Shown in pieces: positions 28,524 through 38,120 of a stretch of 38,688 bases of DNA (position 1 is the stretch's first letter; each line of letters starts with the position of its first letter). The stretch comes from an uncultured Candidatus Actinomarina sp. (GTDB lineage: Bacteria > Actinomycetota > Acidimicrobiia > Actinomarinales > Actinomarinaceae): the NCBI GenBank assembly GCA_902576605.1, contig CACGVI010000009.1, positions 1-38,688 on the forward strand, in the 5' to 3' direction. A program made the translations under genes and the position numbers. The notes below the pieces were generated by a model, which ran no database searches, was not told where the DNA came from, and saw nothing but the letters and a program-made list of their open reading frames with translations.

Positions 28524-29422
28524 TGGGTCAAAAAACACATCCATACGCATTTAGAATTGGTATTGTAAACGACTGGAAATCTCGTTGGTTTAACAGCAAA
28601 GATTACAAAGACTTGGTTAATCAAGATTATCAAATTAGAGACTTTCTATCACAACAGCTTCCTAAGGCTGCTGTCTCTCGTATCGATATTGAAAGAAGAG
28701 ACAAAGGAGGAACATTAACTGTAGACATACATACAGCTAGACCAGGTGTTGTAATCGGCCGTAAAGGTGTTGAAGCAGACAGATTAAGAAAAGGAATTGA
28801 AAAGCTATCTAAGCAGCCAGTAAAGCTAAATATATTAGAAATCAGAGAAGCAGAATTAGACGCCCAACTTTTGGCTAGAGGTATAGCAGACCAATTAGAA
28901 AACAGAGTAGCTTTTAGAAGAGCTATGAAAAGAGCTGTTACTGCTGCATTAAAAGCTGGTGCTGAAGGTGTCAGAGTTGAATGTTCAGGAAGACTTGGTG
29001 GAGCAGAAATGGGAAGAAGGGAATGGTACAGAGAAGGAAGAGTGCCTTTACATACATTACGTGCCGACATAGATTTCGGAAGAGCAGCAGCACACACTAC
29101 AGTTGGAGCAATTGGTGTAAAAGTTTGGGTCTATAAAGGTGATGTTGTTGGTTCGAACAAACTTAGACAAGAAAAAATATCTGCGGAAGCAAACCTAGCC
29201 AGTGGCGGTCCAGCAGCTGGAAGAGTTAAATCAGTTAAATCAAGAGCGGAAGCTGCTGTTGGAGAAAAGAAAGAATCAAAAATATTAGAAGCTGGCGGTG
29301 GTAAAAAAGCTAATGAGGAACAAGCATCAAAGATAGTTGAAGCTGGTGGAGGCAAAAAAATTACGAAAGAAGATGCTCAAGCAAAGTTTGAAGAAGAAAA
29401 ATCAATTTTAGAAGAAGAGTAA
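28523..29422 (+). CDS. rpsC: 30S ribosomal protein S3 with repeat-bearing tail
   Basis: A 299-aa protein at the mRNA entry channel. The N-terminal [13 protein letters not shown], the KH-domain motif [15 protein letters not shown] (75-89) and the C-terminal domain [19 protein letters not shown] are conserved. After about residue 215 there is a non-conserved charged extension of about 85 residues. It contains two copies of SKI(L/V)EAGGGKK spaced 17 residues apart. The tail is probably disordered and exposed at the surface. Confidence 0.97.
   Translation: MGQKTHPYAFRIGIVNDWKSRWFNSKDYKDLVNQDYQIRDFLSQQLPKAAVSRIDIERRDKGGTLTVDIHTARPGVVIGRKGVEADRLRKGIEKLSKQPVKLNILEIREAELDAQLLARGIADQLENRVAFRRAMKRAVTAALKAGAEGVRVECSGRLGGAEMGRREWYREGRVPLHTLRADIDFGRAAAHTTVGAIGVKVWVYKGDVVGSNKLRQEKISAEANLASGGPAAGRVKSVKSRAEAAVGEKKESKILEAGGGKKANEEQASKIVEAGGGKKITKEDAQAKFEEEKSILEEE
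29276..29377 (+). repeat. Tandem 51-nt coding repeat in the rpsC tail
   Basis: Two diverged 51-nt units encode 17-residue repeats, S252-268 and S269-285 of S3. The shared core is SKI-(L/V)-EAGGGKK. The units differ mostly at synonymous positions in the core and more strongly in the second half, so the duplication is not recent. Confidence 0.75.
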
Positions 29423-29427
29423 AAAAT

Positions 29428-29841
29428 ATGTTAATGCCAAAAAAAACAAAATATAGAAAGTCTTTTCGAGGAAGAAGAAAAGGTAATTCAAAAGGCGGAA
29501 ACGTTGTTGCGTTCGGTGACTTTGGTATACAAGCAGTTGAAACCTCATATGTCACTGCCAGACAAATAGAAGCTGCAAGAATTACAATTACACGAACTAT
29601 GAAGCGTGGCGGTAAAGTATGGATTAATATATTTCCACACAAACCAATTACAAAAAAACCTGCAGAAGTAAGAATGGGATCTGGTAAAGGTAATGTTGAG
29701 TATTATGTGGCAGTTGTTAAGCCGGGTCGTATACTTTTTGAAATATCTGGTGTGCCAGAGGATGTTGCTCGTGAAGCAATGAGAAAAGCAGGCCACAAGT
29801 TACCTATGAAAACCAAATTTGTTATGAGGGATAACGTATGA
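29428..29841 (+). CDS. rplP: 50S ribosomal protein L16
   Basis: A 137-aa protein by the A-site tRNA elbow. It starts [19 protein letters not shown], the typical family beginning. [22 protein letters not shown] and [20 protein letters not shown] are conserved in part. It overlaps rpmC by 4 nt. Confidence 0.98.
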   Translation: MLMPKKTKYRKSFRGRRKGNSKGGNVVAFGDFGIQAVETSYVTARQIEAARITITRTMKRGGKVWINIFPHKPITKKPAEVRMGSGKGNVEYYVAVVKPGRILFEISGVPEDVAREAMRKAGHKLPMKTKFVMRDNV

Positions 29842-30050
29842 GTGTTAATGATTTAAGAGAACTCTCTGCTCAAGAATTAGAAAATAAAATAGTTGATTTG
29901 AAAAAAGAACTCATGGATACTAGATTCGCACTTGCAACAAGCCAGATTGAAGACACTTCCGTTTTTAAAAAAATTAAAAAAGAGATTGCTCAAGCAAATA
30001 CAGTTTTAACTGAAAAACTAAATGAAATAAATAATGAGGTAACTGAATAA
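29838..30050 (+). CDS. rpmC: 50S ribosomal protein L29
   Basis: A 70-aa helical hairpin protein near the tunnel exit. [20 protein letters not shown] and [14 protein letters not shown] are typical. It lies between rplP (4-nt overlap) and rpsQ (1-nt overlap). Confidence 0.96.
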   Translation: MSVNDLRELSAQELENKIVDLKKELMDTRFALATSQIEDTSVFKKIKKEIAQANTVLTEKLNEINNEVTE

Positions 30051-30313
30051 TGGAAAGTATAGAGAGATCATCAAGAAAAGTAAGGACTGGAATTGTGGTT
30101 TCTGATGCTCGTGAAAAAACTGTAACAGTTGCAATAGAACTTCAATTTCCTCATCCAAAATACAAAAAAATTGTTAAAAAGACAAGAAAATTACATGCTC
30201 ATGATGAAAGTTTTGAAGCAAAGGTAGGCGATACAGTCAAAATAATGGAAACTAAACCATTTTCTAAAACAAAAAAATGGCGTGTCACTGAAGTAGTGGA
30301 GAGGGCAAGATGA
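30050..30313 (+). CDS. rpsQ: 30S ribosomal protein S17
   Basis: An 87-aa primary 16S rRNA-binding protein with an OB fold. [38 protein letters not shown] and [20 protein letters not shown] identify it. It is coupled to rpmC and rplN by overlapping codons. Confidence 0.97.
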   Translation: MESIERSSRKVRTGIVVSDAREKTVTVAIELQFPHPKYKKIVKKTRKLHAHDESFEAKVGDTVKIMETKPFSKTKKWRVTEVVERAR

Positions 30314-30678
30314 TTCAAAAAGAATCTAGACTTAAAGTTGCTGATAACTCTGGTGCAAAAGAAGTACTATGTATCAAAGTTAAAGGAAGCTCACGAATTA
30401 GATATGCTGGCCTAGGAGATACTTTTGTTGCTACAGTAAAAGAAGCTATTCCAGGTGGTCAAATTAAAAAAGGTGACATAGTACAAGCTGTTGTTGTCAG
30501 AACTAAGAAAGAAACAAGACGAAAAGATGGAACTTATATTCGTTTTGACGAAAATGCATGTGTAATTATTAATGAACAAGAGCAGCCAAGAGGTACAAGA
30601 ATTTTTGGGCCAGTCGGTAGAGAATTAAGAGAAAAAAAGTTTATGAGAATAGTATCTTTAGCTCCGGAGGTTTTGTAA
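30310..30678 (+). CDS. rplN: 50S ribosomal protein L14
   Basis: A 122-aa subunit-interface protein. It begins [19 protein letters not shown], a diagnostic L14 start. [18 protein letters not shown] near the C-terminus is also typical. It is the first gene of the spc-type set. Confidence 0.98.
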   Translation: MIQKESRLKVADNSGAKEVLCIKVKGSSRIRYAGLGDTFVATVKEAIPGGQIKKGDIVQAVVVRTKKETRRKDGTYIRFDENACVIINEQEQPRGTRIFGPVGRELREKKFMRIVSLAPEVL

Positions 30679-30980
30679 TGAAAATACAAAAAGGAGACAC
30701 CGTAAAAGTAATATCAGGAAAAGATGCTGGAAAAGAAGGCAAAGTTTTACAAGCATTTCCAAAAAAAGGAACTGTTCTAGTTGAGGGAGTTAATGTAAAT
30801 AAAAAACATCAAAAACCACAAGGTCAAACAATGCAAGGTGGAGTAATTGATAAAAGTATGCCAATAAATGTATCCAATGTTGCATTAGTTGTGAAAAAGA
30901 AATCCGGACGAGTCGGTTATAAGTTTGATAAAAATGGCAAGAAATTTAGAATATTAGTTCAAACAGGTGATGAAGTATGA
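30678..30980 (+). CDS. rplX: 50S ribosomal protein L24
   Basis: A 100-aa assembly-initiator protein with a KOW motif (KGDTVKVISGKDAGKEGKVL, residues 5-24). VEGVNVNKKHQKP and KSMPINVSNVALV follow. It shares overlaps with rplN (1 nt) and rplE (4 nt). AGGAG lies a few nt upstream of its ATG. Confidence 0.97.
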   Translation: MKIQKGDTVKVISGKDAGKEGKVLQAFPKKGTVLVEGVNVNKKHQKPQGQTMQGGVIDKSMPINVSNVALVVKKKSGRVGYKFDKNGKKFRILVQTGDEV

Positions 30981-31522
30981 TTCCTAGACTAAAAGAACAG
31001 TTTAATACTGAATTGAAGAAAAAGATCATGTCTGATCTTCAATTGGATAATGTAAACGAAATACCAAGTCTTCAAAAAATAATCATCAATATTGGTGATG
31101 GAAAAGCAGCTACTGATGGTAGAGCGCTTGAGTCAATGGTTAATGAATTAACCGCCATTTCTGGACAAAAACCAGTGATTAGAAGAGCAAAAAAATCAAT
31201 TGCAGGATTCAAAATTAGAGAAGGAATGCCAATTGGTACATCTGTTACTTTAAGAGGTGACAGGATGTGGGAATTTTATGATAGGTTTGTCCAGGTTGTA
31301 GTACCCCGAATTCGTGACTTTAGAGGTTTTAATAAAAAATCCTTTGATGGAAACGGAAACTACACACTCGGATTAAATGAACAGTTAGTCTTTCCTGAAG
31401 TTGAATATGACAAGGTAAGAGACATCAGAGGAATGAATATTACAATTTGTACTTCTGCTAACGATAACGAAAAAGGTTATGTATTATTACAATCGCTAGG
31501 ATTTCCATTTAGGGAGAATTAA
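30977..31522 (+). CDS. rplE: 50S ribosomal protein L5
   Basis: A 181-aa 5S rRNA-binding protein of the central protuberance. [38 protein letters not shown] and [20 protein letters not shown] are conserved L5 segments. Full length. Confidence 0.98.
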   Translation: MIPRLKEQFNTELKKKIMSDLQLDNVNEIPSLQKIIINIGDGKAATDGRALESMVNELTAISGQKPVIRRAKKSIAGFKIREGMPIGTSVTLRGDRMWEFYDRFVQVVVPRIRDFRGFNKKSFDGNGNYTLGLNEQLVFPEVEYDKVRDIRGMNITICTSANDNEKGYVLLQSLGFPFREN

Positions 31523-31524
31523 TT

Positions 31525-31830
31525 ATGGCAAAAACGAGCAAAATAGTAAAAAACAATCAAAGAAAGAGAGCAATCTCAGTCTACGCTGAAAGACGCCAGG
31601 AGTTGCTTAAGATTATTAAAGATCCTAATACATCATATGACGAAAAGCGTGAGGCTCAAAAAAAGATTGCAAAAATGCCCAGAGATGCTTCTGCTACAAG
31701 ACATCGAAACCGATGCGAAGTAACAGGTAGACCTAGAGGCACCCTCAGAAAATTTGGAATGTCAAGAAATACATTTAGAGATTTGGCATTAAAAGGTGAG
31801 TTGCCTGGTATTAAGAAAGCTTCCTGGTAA
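31525..31830 (+). CDS. rpsN: 30S ribosomal protein S14, long zinc-free form
   Basis: A 101-aa head protein. It is the long form without the zinc ribbon: the only cysteine is in [12 protein letters not shown]. The short zinc form of about 61 aa has two CxxC pairs, which are absent. [12 protein letters not shown] and [19 protein letters not shown] confirm the family. It lies in the conventional position between rplE and rpsH. Confidence 0.97.
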   Translation: MAKTSKIVKNNQRKRAISVYAERRQELLKIIKDPNTSYDEKREAQKKIAKMPRDASATRHRNRCEVTGRPRGTLRKFGMSRNTFRDLALKGELPGIKKASW

Positions 31831-31832
31831 AA

Positions 31833-32231
31833 ATGAATTCAGACCCAATTTCAGACTTTCTTACAAGAATAAGAAATGCTTCAATGGTTAGTAAGCCAAC
31901 CGTTTCAGTTCCTCATTCAAAGTTCAAACTAGAACTTTCAAAACTTTTAAAGGAAGAAGGATACATTAGTGATGTTAAAGTTTCTGGAGATGGTTCAGGT
32001 AAAAAAATAGAAATAGATTTAAAATATTCTGAAAATGGTTCACCAGTTTTAGCTGGCTTAAACAGACTCAGTAAACCAGGAAGAAGACTTTATGTAGGTT
32101 CTGATTCACTTCCAAGAAACAATGGTGGTTTGGGAACTGTTGTAGTTTCGACTTCAAGAGGCTTATTACCTGATTCTGAAGCTCGAAAAAGAAAACTTGG
32201 TGGAGAATTGATTTGTGAGGTTTGGTCATGA
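31833..32231 (+). CDS. rpsH: 30S ribosomal protein S8
   Basis: A 132-aa primary 16S rRNA-binding protein. It begins MNSDPISDFLTRIRNAS and has ISKPGRRLYVG-like SKPGRRLYVGSDSLP and GLGTVVVSTSRGLLPD. In E. coli S8 represses the spc operon. No S8 site was recognised here. It overlaps rplF by 4 nt. Confidence 0.97.
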   Translation: MNSDPISDFLTRIRNASMVSKPTVSVPHSKFKLELSKLLKEEGYISDVKVSGDGSGKKIEIDLKYSENGSPVLAGLNRLSKPGRRLYVGSDSLPRNNGGLGTVVVSTSRGLLPDSEARKRKLGGELICEVWS

Positions 32232-32779
32232 GTAGGATTGGCAACAAACCAATTGAAATACCTGAAAAAGTAGAATTAAAAATCGATGGCAATTTGATTT
32301 CTGTTAAAGGTCCCAAAGGTGAGCTAACAGTTGAGATTGTTGATGACAGAATAAATTATGAGATTAATGAAAACATTTTAAATTTCTCCAGAAGTTCTGA
32401 AGTTGCTGAAGTTAGAAGCCTTCATGGATTATATAGATCATTAATTGCAAACAATATTCAAGGTGTCATGGAAGGTTACAAGAAAACTTTACTATTACAA
32501 GGTGTTGGACATAGAGCAACTTTGAAGGGTAATGATATCGAGATTCTGTGTGGATTTTCACATCCTGTAATATTCAAAAAAGTTGAAGGTATTAATTTTG
32601 AAGTTCCAGATCAAAATACAATAATTATCTCTGGAATAGACAAAGCACTAGTTGGACAAGTTTCAGCAAATATTAGAGCTATTAAACCACCTGAGCCATA
32701 CAAAGGTAAAGGCATTAGGTATGAAGACGAATATGTCAGAAGAAAAGCAGGTAAAGCAGCAGTAACAGCCGGAGCATAA
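32228..32779 (+). CDS. rplF: 50S ribosomal protein L6
   Basis: A 183-aa protein near the sarcin-ricin loop. The ATG at 32228 gives MSRIGNKPIEIPEKVE, the family start, and overlaps the rpsH stop as ATGA. A TTG two codons earlier was rejected. RAIKPPEPYKGKGIRYEDEY is the conserved C-terminal signature. Confidence 0.98.
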   Translation: MSRIGNKPIEIPEKVELKIDGNLISVKGPKGELTVEIVDDRINYEINENILNFSRSSEVAEVRSLHGLYRSLIANNIQGVMEGYKKTLLLQGVGHRATLKGNDIEILCGFSHPVIFKKVEGINFEVPDQNTIIISGIDKALVGQVSANIRAIKPPEPYKGKGIRYEDEYVRRKAGKAAVTAGA

Positions 32780-32786
32780 AAATATT

Positions 32787-33134
32787 ATGAAAGTTAAAGA
32801 CAAAAGACAACACAGAAAAATAAGAATTAGAAAAAAAATTAATGGTACATCCTCTGTTCCTCGTTTAGCTGTTTTCAAAAGTAATAACAACATATATGTA
32901 CAGGCTATAGATGATTTAAATCAAGTAACAATAGCATCCGCAAGCACTCTTTCAAAAGAAGTTAAATCTAAAAATCTATCAGTTGATGCCTCAAAAGAGG
33001 TAGGAGAACTTATGGGTAAAAAGTTAAATGATCTTAAAATTTCAAAAGCAGTTTTTGATAGAGGTGGTTATATATACCACGGTCGAGTCAAATCTTTAGC
33101 TGATGGAATAAGAGATAAAGGAATTGAATTTTGA
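32787..33134 (+). CDS. rplR: 50S ribosomal protein L18
   Basis: A 115-aa 5S rRNA-binding protein. [20 protein letters not shown] and [20 protein letters not shown] are typical. The stop overlaps the rpsE start by one base (TGATG). Confidence 0.97.
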   Translation: MKVKDKRQHRKIRIRKKINGTSSVPRLAVFKSNNNIYVQAIDDLNQVTIASASTLSKEVKSKNLSVDASKEVGELMGKKLNDLKISKAVFDRGGYIYHGRVKSLADGIRDKGIEF

Positions 33135-33685
33135 TGGCTGAACTAGAACTTCAAGAAAGTGTAATTCATATTAACAGAGTCGCCAAAGTTGTAAAAGGTG
33201 GAAGAAACTTTGCATTTACTGCCCTTGTAGCAGTTGGAGACGGAAATGGAAGGGCTGGAATTGGTTATGGAAAAGGTTCTGAAGTTCCACTAGCTATTCA
33301 AAAAGCTATAGAAAATGCTAAAAAAGATATTCAAGATATTCCAATGGCGGGTTCAACAATTGTTCACTCCATAATTGGAAAGCATGGATCTTCCAGAGTT
33401 CTTCTAAAACCAGCTGCTCCTGGTACAGGAGTTATTGCAGGAGGTGCAGCTAGGCAGGTACTTGAAGTCGCAGGTGTTAAAGATATACTTGCAAAATCTT
33501 TAGGTTCACCCACCCATCTCAATGTTGCCAAAGCCACAATTAATGGTTTGTTAAACCAAAGAACACCAGAAATGGTTGCTGGACTCAGGGGTAAAAAACC
33601 ATCCGAAGTCGCACCAGCTGGATTAGTTGAGGCATATGAAAAAACTAAAGCTGAAAAAAAAGTAAAGGCAGCAGATGAAAGTTAA
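33134..33685 (+). CDS. rpsE: 30S ribosomal protein S5
   Basis: A 183-aa protein important for decoding accuracy and the mRNA entry channel. [20 protein letters not shown] and [15 protein letters not shown] are diagnostic. The ATG at 33134 overlaps the rplR stop. A TTG one codon earlier is possible but less likely. The 3' end overlaps rpmD by 11 nt. Confidence 0.97.
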   Translation: MAELELQESVIHINRVAKVVKGGRNFAFTALVAVGDGNGRAGIGYGKGSEVPLAIQKAIENAKKDIQDIPMAGSTIVHSIIGKHGSSRVLLKPAAPGTGVIAGGAARQVLEVAGVKDILAKSLGSPTHLNVAKATINGLLNQRTPEMVAGLRGKKPSEVAPAGLVEAYEKTKAEKKVKAADES

Positions 33686-33854
33686 AATTACTTTAAAAAG
33701 AAGCTTAATTGGACAAAAACCAAAAGCTCGAGAGACTGTAAGGAGTTTAGGACTTAAGAAAATTAACTCTTCAACTGAAAGAGAGCTCAACCCAATGGTT
33801 GAAGGTATGCTTCACAAAATTGAACATTTAGTAGAAATAGAAGAGATTAAATAA
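33675..33854 (+). CDS. rpmD: 50S ribosomal protein L30
   Basis: A 59-aa large-subunit protein. The reading frame begins at an ATG inside rpsE and gives [19 protein letters not shown], then [14 protein letters not shown] and a C-terminal helix ending VEIEEIK, the normal L30 pattern. It sits between rpsE and rplO as in other spc clusters. Confidence 0.95.
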   Translation: MKVKITLKRSLIGQKPKARETVRSLGLKKINSSTERELNPMVEGMLHKIEHLVEIEEIK

Positions 33855-33855
33855 T

Positions 33856-34305
33856 ATGAAAAAGCTAAGGTTTCATCATTTAAAACCAACCCCTGGTTCT
33901 ACAAAACAAAGATTAAGAAAAGGTAGAGGAGAGTCAGGTAAAAGAGGAAAAACTGCAGGTCGAGGAACTAAGGGTACAGGCGCAAGAAAAACAGTTCCGG
34001 CATATTTTGAGGGAGGCCAAATACCTCTATATAGACGTATTCCTAAAGTGAGAGGCATTGGCAATGCTGCAAAGATGGCATATGTTGTTGTCAATGTCAG
34101 TGAACTAGAAGAAAAGAATTTAGAAGGTGAAGTTACTCCTGATATCCTAAGAGAGATGGGACTAACAAGAAAAAAAGGTTTGGTAAAAATATTAGGTGAT
34201 GGTGAAATTACTAAAAAAATAGATTTGAAAATTCATGCTATAAGTGAAGTTGCTAAAGGCAAAATTGAAAGTGCTGGCGGTACTGTAGAAATTATTAAAG
34301 AGTAA
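33856..34305 (+). CDS. rplO: 50S ribosomal protein L15
   Basis: A 149-aa late-assembly protein. The N-terminal basic, glycine-rich part has LRKGRGESGKRGKTAGRGTK and the domain has FEGGQIPLYRRIPKVRG. It starts one nt after rpmD and ends 2 nt before secY. Confidence 0.97.
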   Translation: MKKLRFHHLKPTPGSTKQRLRKGRGESGKRGKTAGRGTKGTGARKTVPAYFEGGQIPLYRRIPKVRGIGNAAKMAYVVVNVSELEEKNLEGEVTPDILREMGLTRKKGLVKILGDGEITKKIDLKIHAISEVAKGKIESAGGTVEIIKE

Positions 34306-34307
34306 TT

Positions 34308-35621
34308 ATGCAACTATCTATTTTTAGATATATATTCAAAATTCCAGATTTAAGAAAAAGAATACTATTCACTCTATTCATGTTCGCTGTTTATAGATTG
34401 GGAGCTGCTGTACCAGTGCCAGGAGTAGATCTTGATGCTGTACAGAGACTTACAGATTCTGGGTCGCAGGCTGGTATTTACGGTTTACTTAATTTATTTT
34501 CAGGAGGCGCATTAGAGACTTTTTCAGTATTTGCTTTAGGAATAATGCCTTACATAACTGCTAGTATTATTCTTCAGCTGTTAACTGTTGTAATCCCAAG
34601 GTTGCAAAAACTTCAAGAAGAGGGTGAGTCGGGTAGAAAAGTTATCACCCAATGGACAAGATACATAACTGTTGTTTTAGCCCTTTTGCAATCTACAGCA
34701 TTAACTTACTTATTTTCCAGAGGAAGCTTAACCGGGGGAATTTCATTGATTCCAAACTACACACCTTCGAGAGTTGGGCTAATAGTCCTAACAATGACTG
34801 CTGGTACAGCATTTATTATGTGGATTGGCGAGCTTATTTCTCAAAGAGGTGTTGGCAATGGTATGTCTTTAATAATTTTTGCCAGCATTGTTAGTCAGTT
34901 ACCATCACAGTTTGGAAGCTCTTATCAAGTAACTGCCGGCCAAGGAAGAGTTGGTCAATTCGTGTTTCTAATGATTATGTTCATTCTTATGATTGTTGGA
35001 ATAATTTATGTAGAACAAGGCCAAAGAAGAATTCCTATACAGTTTGCAAAACGAGTTAGAGGAAGAAAAGTCATGGGTGGTCAGAGCACATATATTCCAT
35101 TGAAAGTTAATAGTGCTGGCGTCATTCCAGTTATATTTGCAACTAGTATTTTATTTTTCCCTGCGCTAGTAGCTACTTCCCTACCTCAGGACAATAATAT
35201 TACAGCTGCTATAAGAAATTGGATTGATATTAATTTAGCAAACTCTCAAGGAACAACTTGGTTTTATGTTTTCTTTCTTGGTATTTTGATTATTTTCTTT
35301 ACATACTTTTATACAACTATTCAATTTGATCCCGTTCGTCAGTCAGACATGATTAGAAGACAGGGTGGCTTTGTCCCTGGAGTTAGGCCTGGAATTTCTA
35401 CTACCAATTATCTTTCACATATTATTAACAGAATTACTCTTCCAGGATCAGTATTTTTAGCTTCAGTTGCAGTCCTTCCCTCAATAGCATCTGTCATATG
35501 GGACATACCTCTAGGATTTAGTGGTATATCAATTCTTATTACAGTAGGTGTAGCTTTGGAAACGATGAAGCAGATTGAGAGCCAATTAAGTATGCGAAAT
35601 TATGAAGGATTCATTGATTGA
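34308..35621 (+). CDS. secY: Preprotein translocase channel subunit SecY
   Basis: A 437-aa protein-conducting channel with ten membrane helices. Conserved parts are RLGAAVPVPGVD in the plug and first-helix region, LNLFSGGALETFSVFALGIM, QRGVGNGMSLIIF, and the cytoplasmic loop QFAKRVRGRKVMGGQSTYIP. With secE upstream it provides the core translocon. Its stop overlaps the TTG start of adk. Confidence 0.98.
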   Translation: MQLSIFRYIFKIPDLRKRILFTLFMFAVYRLGAAVPVPGVDLDAVQRLTDSGSQAGIYGLLNLFSGGALETFSVFALGIMPYITASIILQLLTVVIPRLQKLQEEGESGRKVITQWTRYITVVLALLQSTALTYLFSRGSLTGGISLIPNYTPSRVGLIVLTMTAGTAFIMWIGELISQRGVGNGMSLIIFASIVSQLPSQFGSSYQVTAGQGRVGQFVFLMIMFILMIVGIIYVEQGQRRIPIQFAKRVRGRKVMGGQSTYIPLKVNSAGVIPVIFATSILFFPALVATSLPQDNNITAAIRNWIDINLANSQGTTWFYVFFLGILIIFFTYFYTTIQFDPVRQSDMIRRQGGFVPGVRPGISTTNYLSHIINRITLPGSVFLASVAVLPSIASVIWDIPLGFSGISILITVGVALETMKQIESQLSMRNYEGFID

Positions 35622-36178
35622 GCAATTTAATAATCTTTCTAGGGCCACCTGGTGCTGGAAAAGGAACTCAAGCAGTTACAATAGCTAAAGAAAAAAATCT
35701 TGCTCACATATCAACAGGTGACATGCTTCGTGAGCATGTAAGCAATGAAACAGAGCTTGGAAAAATTGCTAAAACTCTTCTCGACGAAGGTAAACTTGTT
35801 CCAGATTCTTTAGTCATTGAAATGCTGCAAGAAAGGCTACTTTCTGTGGATTGTGTTAACGGGGCAATATTGGATGGCTTTCCAAGAACGATTGCACAAG
35901 CAGAAAGTCTAGATAAAATTAGCGACGATTTTAAAATTTCTAAAGTAATCGTTTTTGAAGCGGATCGTGATGAGTTAATTAAAAGAATTTTAAATAGAGG
36001 TGAAACTAGTGGTCGAAGTGATGATACAGAAGAGTCTGTAAGTGTCAGGCTAGAAGTATATGAAAAGGATACGGCCCCTCTAATTGAATACTATGAAATA
36101 AAAAATTTAGTTGCAAAGATAAACGCGGTTGGAGAAGTTGAAAATATTTATAAGTTAATACTGAAAGAATTTGAATAA
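35618..36178 (+). CDS. adk: Adenylate kinase, short-lid type
   Basis: A 186-aa enzyme that interconverts ATP plus AMP with two ADP. The P-loop is GPPGAGKGTQ (9-18), and STGDMLR and DGFPRT (86-91) form the AMP site. The lid is the short form (RGETSGRSDD) without the four-residue zinc cluster found in long-lid enzymes. The start is TTG overlapping the secY stop (TTGA). The secY-adk-map-infA order is common in Gram-positive bacteria. Confidence 0.97.
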   Translation: MSNLIIFLGPPGAGKGTQAVTIAKEKNLAHISTGDMLREHVSNETELGKIAKTLLDEGKLVPDSLVIEMLQERLLSVDCVNGAILDGFPRTIAQAESLDKISDDFKISKVIVFEADRDELIKRILNRGETSGRSDDTEESVSVRLEVYEKDTAPLIEYYEIKNLVAKINAVGEVENIYKLILKEFE

Positions 36179-36181
36179 ATA

Positions 36182-36949
36182 ATGCTTACATATAAAACTT
36201 CAGAAGATTTTGAGAAGATGGCAAGAGCAGGCAAAGTCGTTTCAAACATTCATTATGAAATATACAATTTAACTAAACCCGGTATGACTCTTAAAGATCT
36301 AGATGATATTGCTAAAAATATTGTAGAAAAGTCAAACGTTAAATCAAGTTTTTTTGGTTACGCACCCCCTGGACATGAACCTTATCCTGCTTACATTTGC
36401 GCCTCACCAAATGATGCAATAGTTCATGGGATTCCTAATGGTACAACTATACAGGAAGGTGACTTAATTTCAATAGATGTTGGAGTATCATTTGAAGGTT
36501 TTCATGCTGACGCTGCCTTTACTTATGGTGTAGGAGAAATTTCAAGTGAGGACAAGTTTTTAATTGACACGACAAAGCATGCATTAAACGAAGCATTAAA
36601 ACTAGTTAAAAACGGGCAAAAATTAGGAACAATTGGATATAAAATTGACAAAATAGCAACACGAAAAAACCTTGGAAATGTTAAAAACTATGTTGGACAC
36701 GGCATTGGCCAAGAAATGCATGAGGAACCGCAAGTACCTCACTATGGTAAAAAAAATACAGGCTTTGAGTTAAAAACAGGAATGGCTATTTGTATCGAAC
36801 CTATGTTTAACTTAGGTTCTGAAGAAACAATGGTAGATGACGACGGTTGGACAGTTAAGACAATAGATGGCCAAAATTCAGCCCATTGGGAGCATACAAT
36901 AGGATTAACTGAGGAAGGAACACGTGTTTTTACAGAAAACTTATTTTAA
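36182..36949 (+). CDS. map: Type I methionine aminopeptidase
   Basis: A 255-aa enzyme that removes the N-terminal methionine from new proteins. Metal ligands are visible as D99 (SIDVG), D110 (FHADAA), H173 (VGHGIG), E206 (IEPMF) and E237 (HWEHT). The substrate histidine is H82 (VHGIPNG). It has no N-terminal zinc-finger extension. It begins 3 nt after adk. Confidence 0.97.
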   Translation: MLTYKTSEDFEKMARAGKVVSNIHYEIYNLTKPGMTLKDLDDIAKNIVEKSNVKSSFFGYAPPGHEPYPAYICASPNDAIVHGIPNGTTIQEGDLISIDVGVSFEGFHADAAFTYGVGEISSEDKFLIDTTKHALNEALKLVKNGQKLGTIGYKIDKIATRKNLGNVKNYVGHGIGQEMHEEPQVPHYGKKNTGFELKTGMAICIEPMFNLGSEETMVDDDGWTVKTIDGQNSAHWEHTIGLTEEGTRVFTENLF

Positions 36950-36957
36950 TTTTGTGT

Positions 36958-36985
36958 TTGTAATAGTTTCAAATCGCACTAATCT
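36958..36985 (+). promoter_or_regulatory. Candidate promoter for infA-rpmJ-rpsM
   Basis: TTGTAA (36958-36963) and TAATCT (36980-36985) are 16 nt apart in the 66-nt gap between map and infA. The match to consensus is moderate. The gap is large for this cluster, which suggests a separate alpha-type transcription unit. Confidence 0.3.
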
Positions 36986-37015
36986 AGTAAATCGGTCACA
37001 TAATCAAGGCTAATT

Positions 37016-37240
37016 TTGGTAGAAAAAGAAAAAAACATAATTAAAGTTCAAGGAACAGTTATGGAGACTCTGCCAAATGCCTCTTTTAAGGTTCAGCTTG
37101 AAAGTGGTGCGGAAATTTTAGCCCATGTGTCTGGGAAAATGAGAATGAGGTACATAAGGATTTTACCTGGGGATACTGTTGAAATGGAAGTTTCACCATA
37201 TGATCCCACAAGAGGTAGGATTATTTGGAGACATAAATGA
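37016..37240 (+). CDS. infA: Translation initiation factor IF-1
   Basis: A 74-aa OB-fold factor that occupies the A site during initiation. [33 protein letters not shown] and [10 protein letters not shown] are diagnostic. The start is TTG, with AAGG 6 nt upstream. It overlaps rpmJ by 4 nt. Confidence 0.96.
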   Translation: MVEKEKNIIKVQGTVMETLPNASFKVQLESGAEILAHVSGKMRMRYIRILPGDTVEMEVSPYDPTRGRIIWRHK

Positions 37241-37353
37241 AAGTTAAATCAAGTGTTAAAAAGAGAGGCCCTAACGATCAAATCGTTAGAAGAAAGGGCA
37301 AGCTTTACGTAATAAACAAAAGAAATCCTCGTCACAAACAGAGGCAAGGTTAA
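37237..37353 (+). CDS. rpmJ: 50S ribosomal protein L36, zinc-free form
   Basis: A 38-aa large-subunit protein. It reads [20 protein letters not shown] and ends NPRHKQRQG, a clear L36. The zinc form has CxxC followed by C and H. Here all cysteines are absent (RGPNDQ in place of Cxx[10 protein letters not shown] in place of the third). The ATG overlaps the infA stop. Confidence 0.95.
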   Translation: MKVKSSVKKRGPNDQIVRRKGKLYVINKRNPRHKQRQG

Positions 37354-37359
37354 GTTTTA

Positions 37360-37737
37360 ATGGCGCGTATTTCAGGTATAGACATTCCTAGAGAAAAAAG
37401 GGTTATTGCATCACTACGTTATATACATGGTATCGGCGCAAAAAGAGCAGATGAAATTTGCACAGACCTCAACATTGATCCAAGTACACGTGTTAGCAAT
37501 CTTACAAATGATGAAGTTGCACAAATTAGAAAGTACATTGAGGCAAATTTCAGAGTAGAGGGCGACCTTAGAAGAGACGTTTCACAAAATATTCGAAGAA
37601 AAACTGAAATCGGCACCTATCAAGGTTTAAGACACAGGAAAGGACTTCCTGTAAGAGGTCAAAGAACTCATACTAATGCAAGAACAAGAAAAGGTCCGCG
37701 ATTTGCAATAGCTGGTAAAAAGAAAGCATTGAAGTAA
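37360..37737 (+). CDS. rpsM: 30S ribosomal protein S13
   Basis: A 125-aa head protein that contacts the P-site tRNA and the large subunit. [30 protein letters not shown] and [20 protein letters not shown] are diagnostic. It shares one base with rpsK. Confidence 0.98.
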   Translation: MARISGIDIPREKRVIASLRYIHGIGAKRADEICTDLNIDPSTRVSNLTNDEVAQIRKYIEANFRVEGDLRRDVSQNIRRKTEIGTYQGLRHRKGLPVRGQRTHTNARTRKGPRFAIAGKKKALK

Positions 37738-38120
37738 TGGCTGAACAAAAAACTAAAAAGAAAGTCAAAAAAAATGTACCTGCTGGAGTAGCACATATAA
37801 AAGCAAGTTTTAATAATACAATTATAAATATATCAAACCCGTCTGGTGAAACTATAGTTTGGACATCTGGTGGCTCAGTTGGCTTTAAGGGTTCTAGAAA
37901 GTCTACTCCTTATGCTGCACAAGTAGCAGCTGAGGAAGCTGTTAGAAGAGCTACTGAGTATGGAGTTCAAAAACTAGACATAATAATTAGTGGTACAGGT
38001 GCAGGTAGAGAAACCGCTGTAAGAACTTTACAAAACATGGGTATGGATGTTGGAACTATCAAAGACATAACCCCAACACCTCATAATGGATGCAGACCAA
38101 AGAAGAGAAGAAGAGGGTAA
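37737..38120 (+). CDS. rpsK: 30S ribosomal protein S11
   Basis: A 127-aa platform protein at the E-site side of the mRNA path. [32 protein letters not shown] and the C-terminal [18 protein letters not shown] are typical. It shares one base with each neighbour. Confidence 0.98.
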   Translation: MAEQKTKKKVKKNVPAGVAHIKASFNNTIINISNPSGETIVWTSGGSVGFKGSRKSTPYAAQVAAEEAVRRATEYGVQKLDIIISGTGAGRETAVRTLQNMGMDVGTIKDITPTPHNGCRPKKRRRG

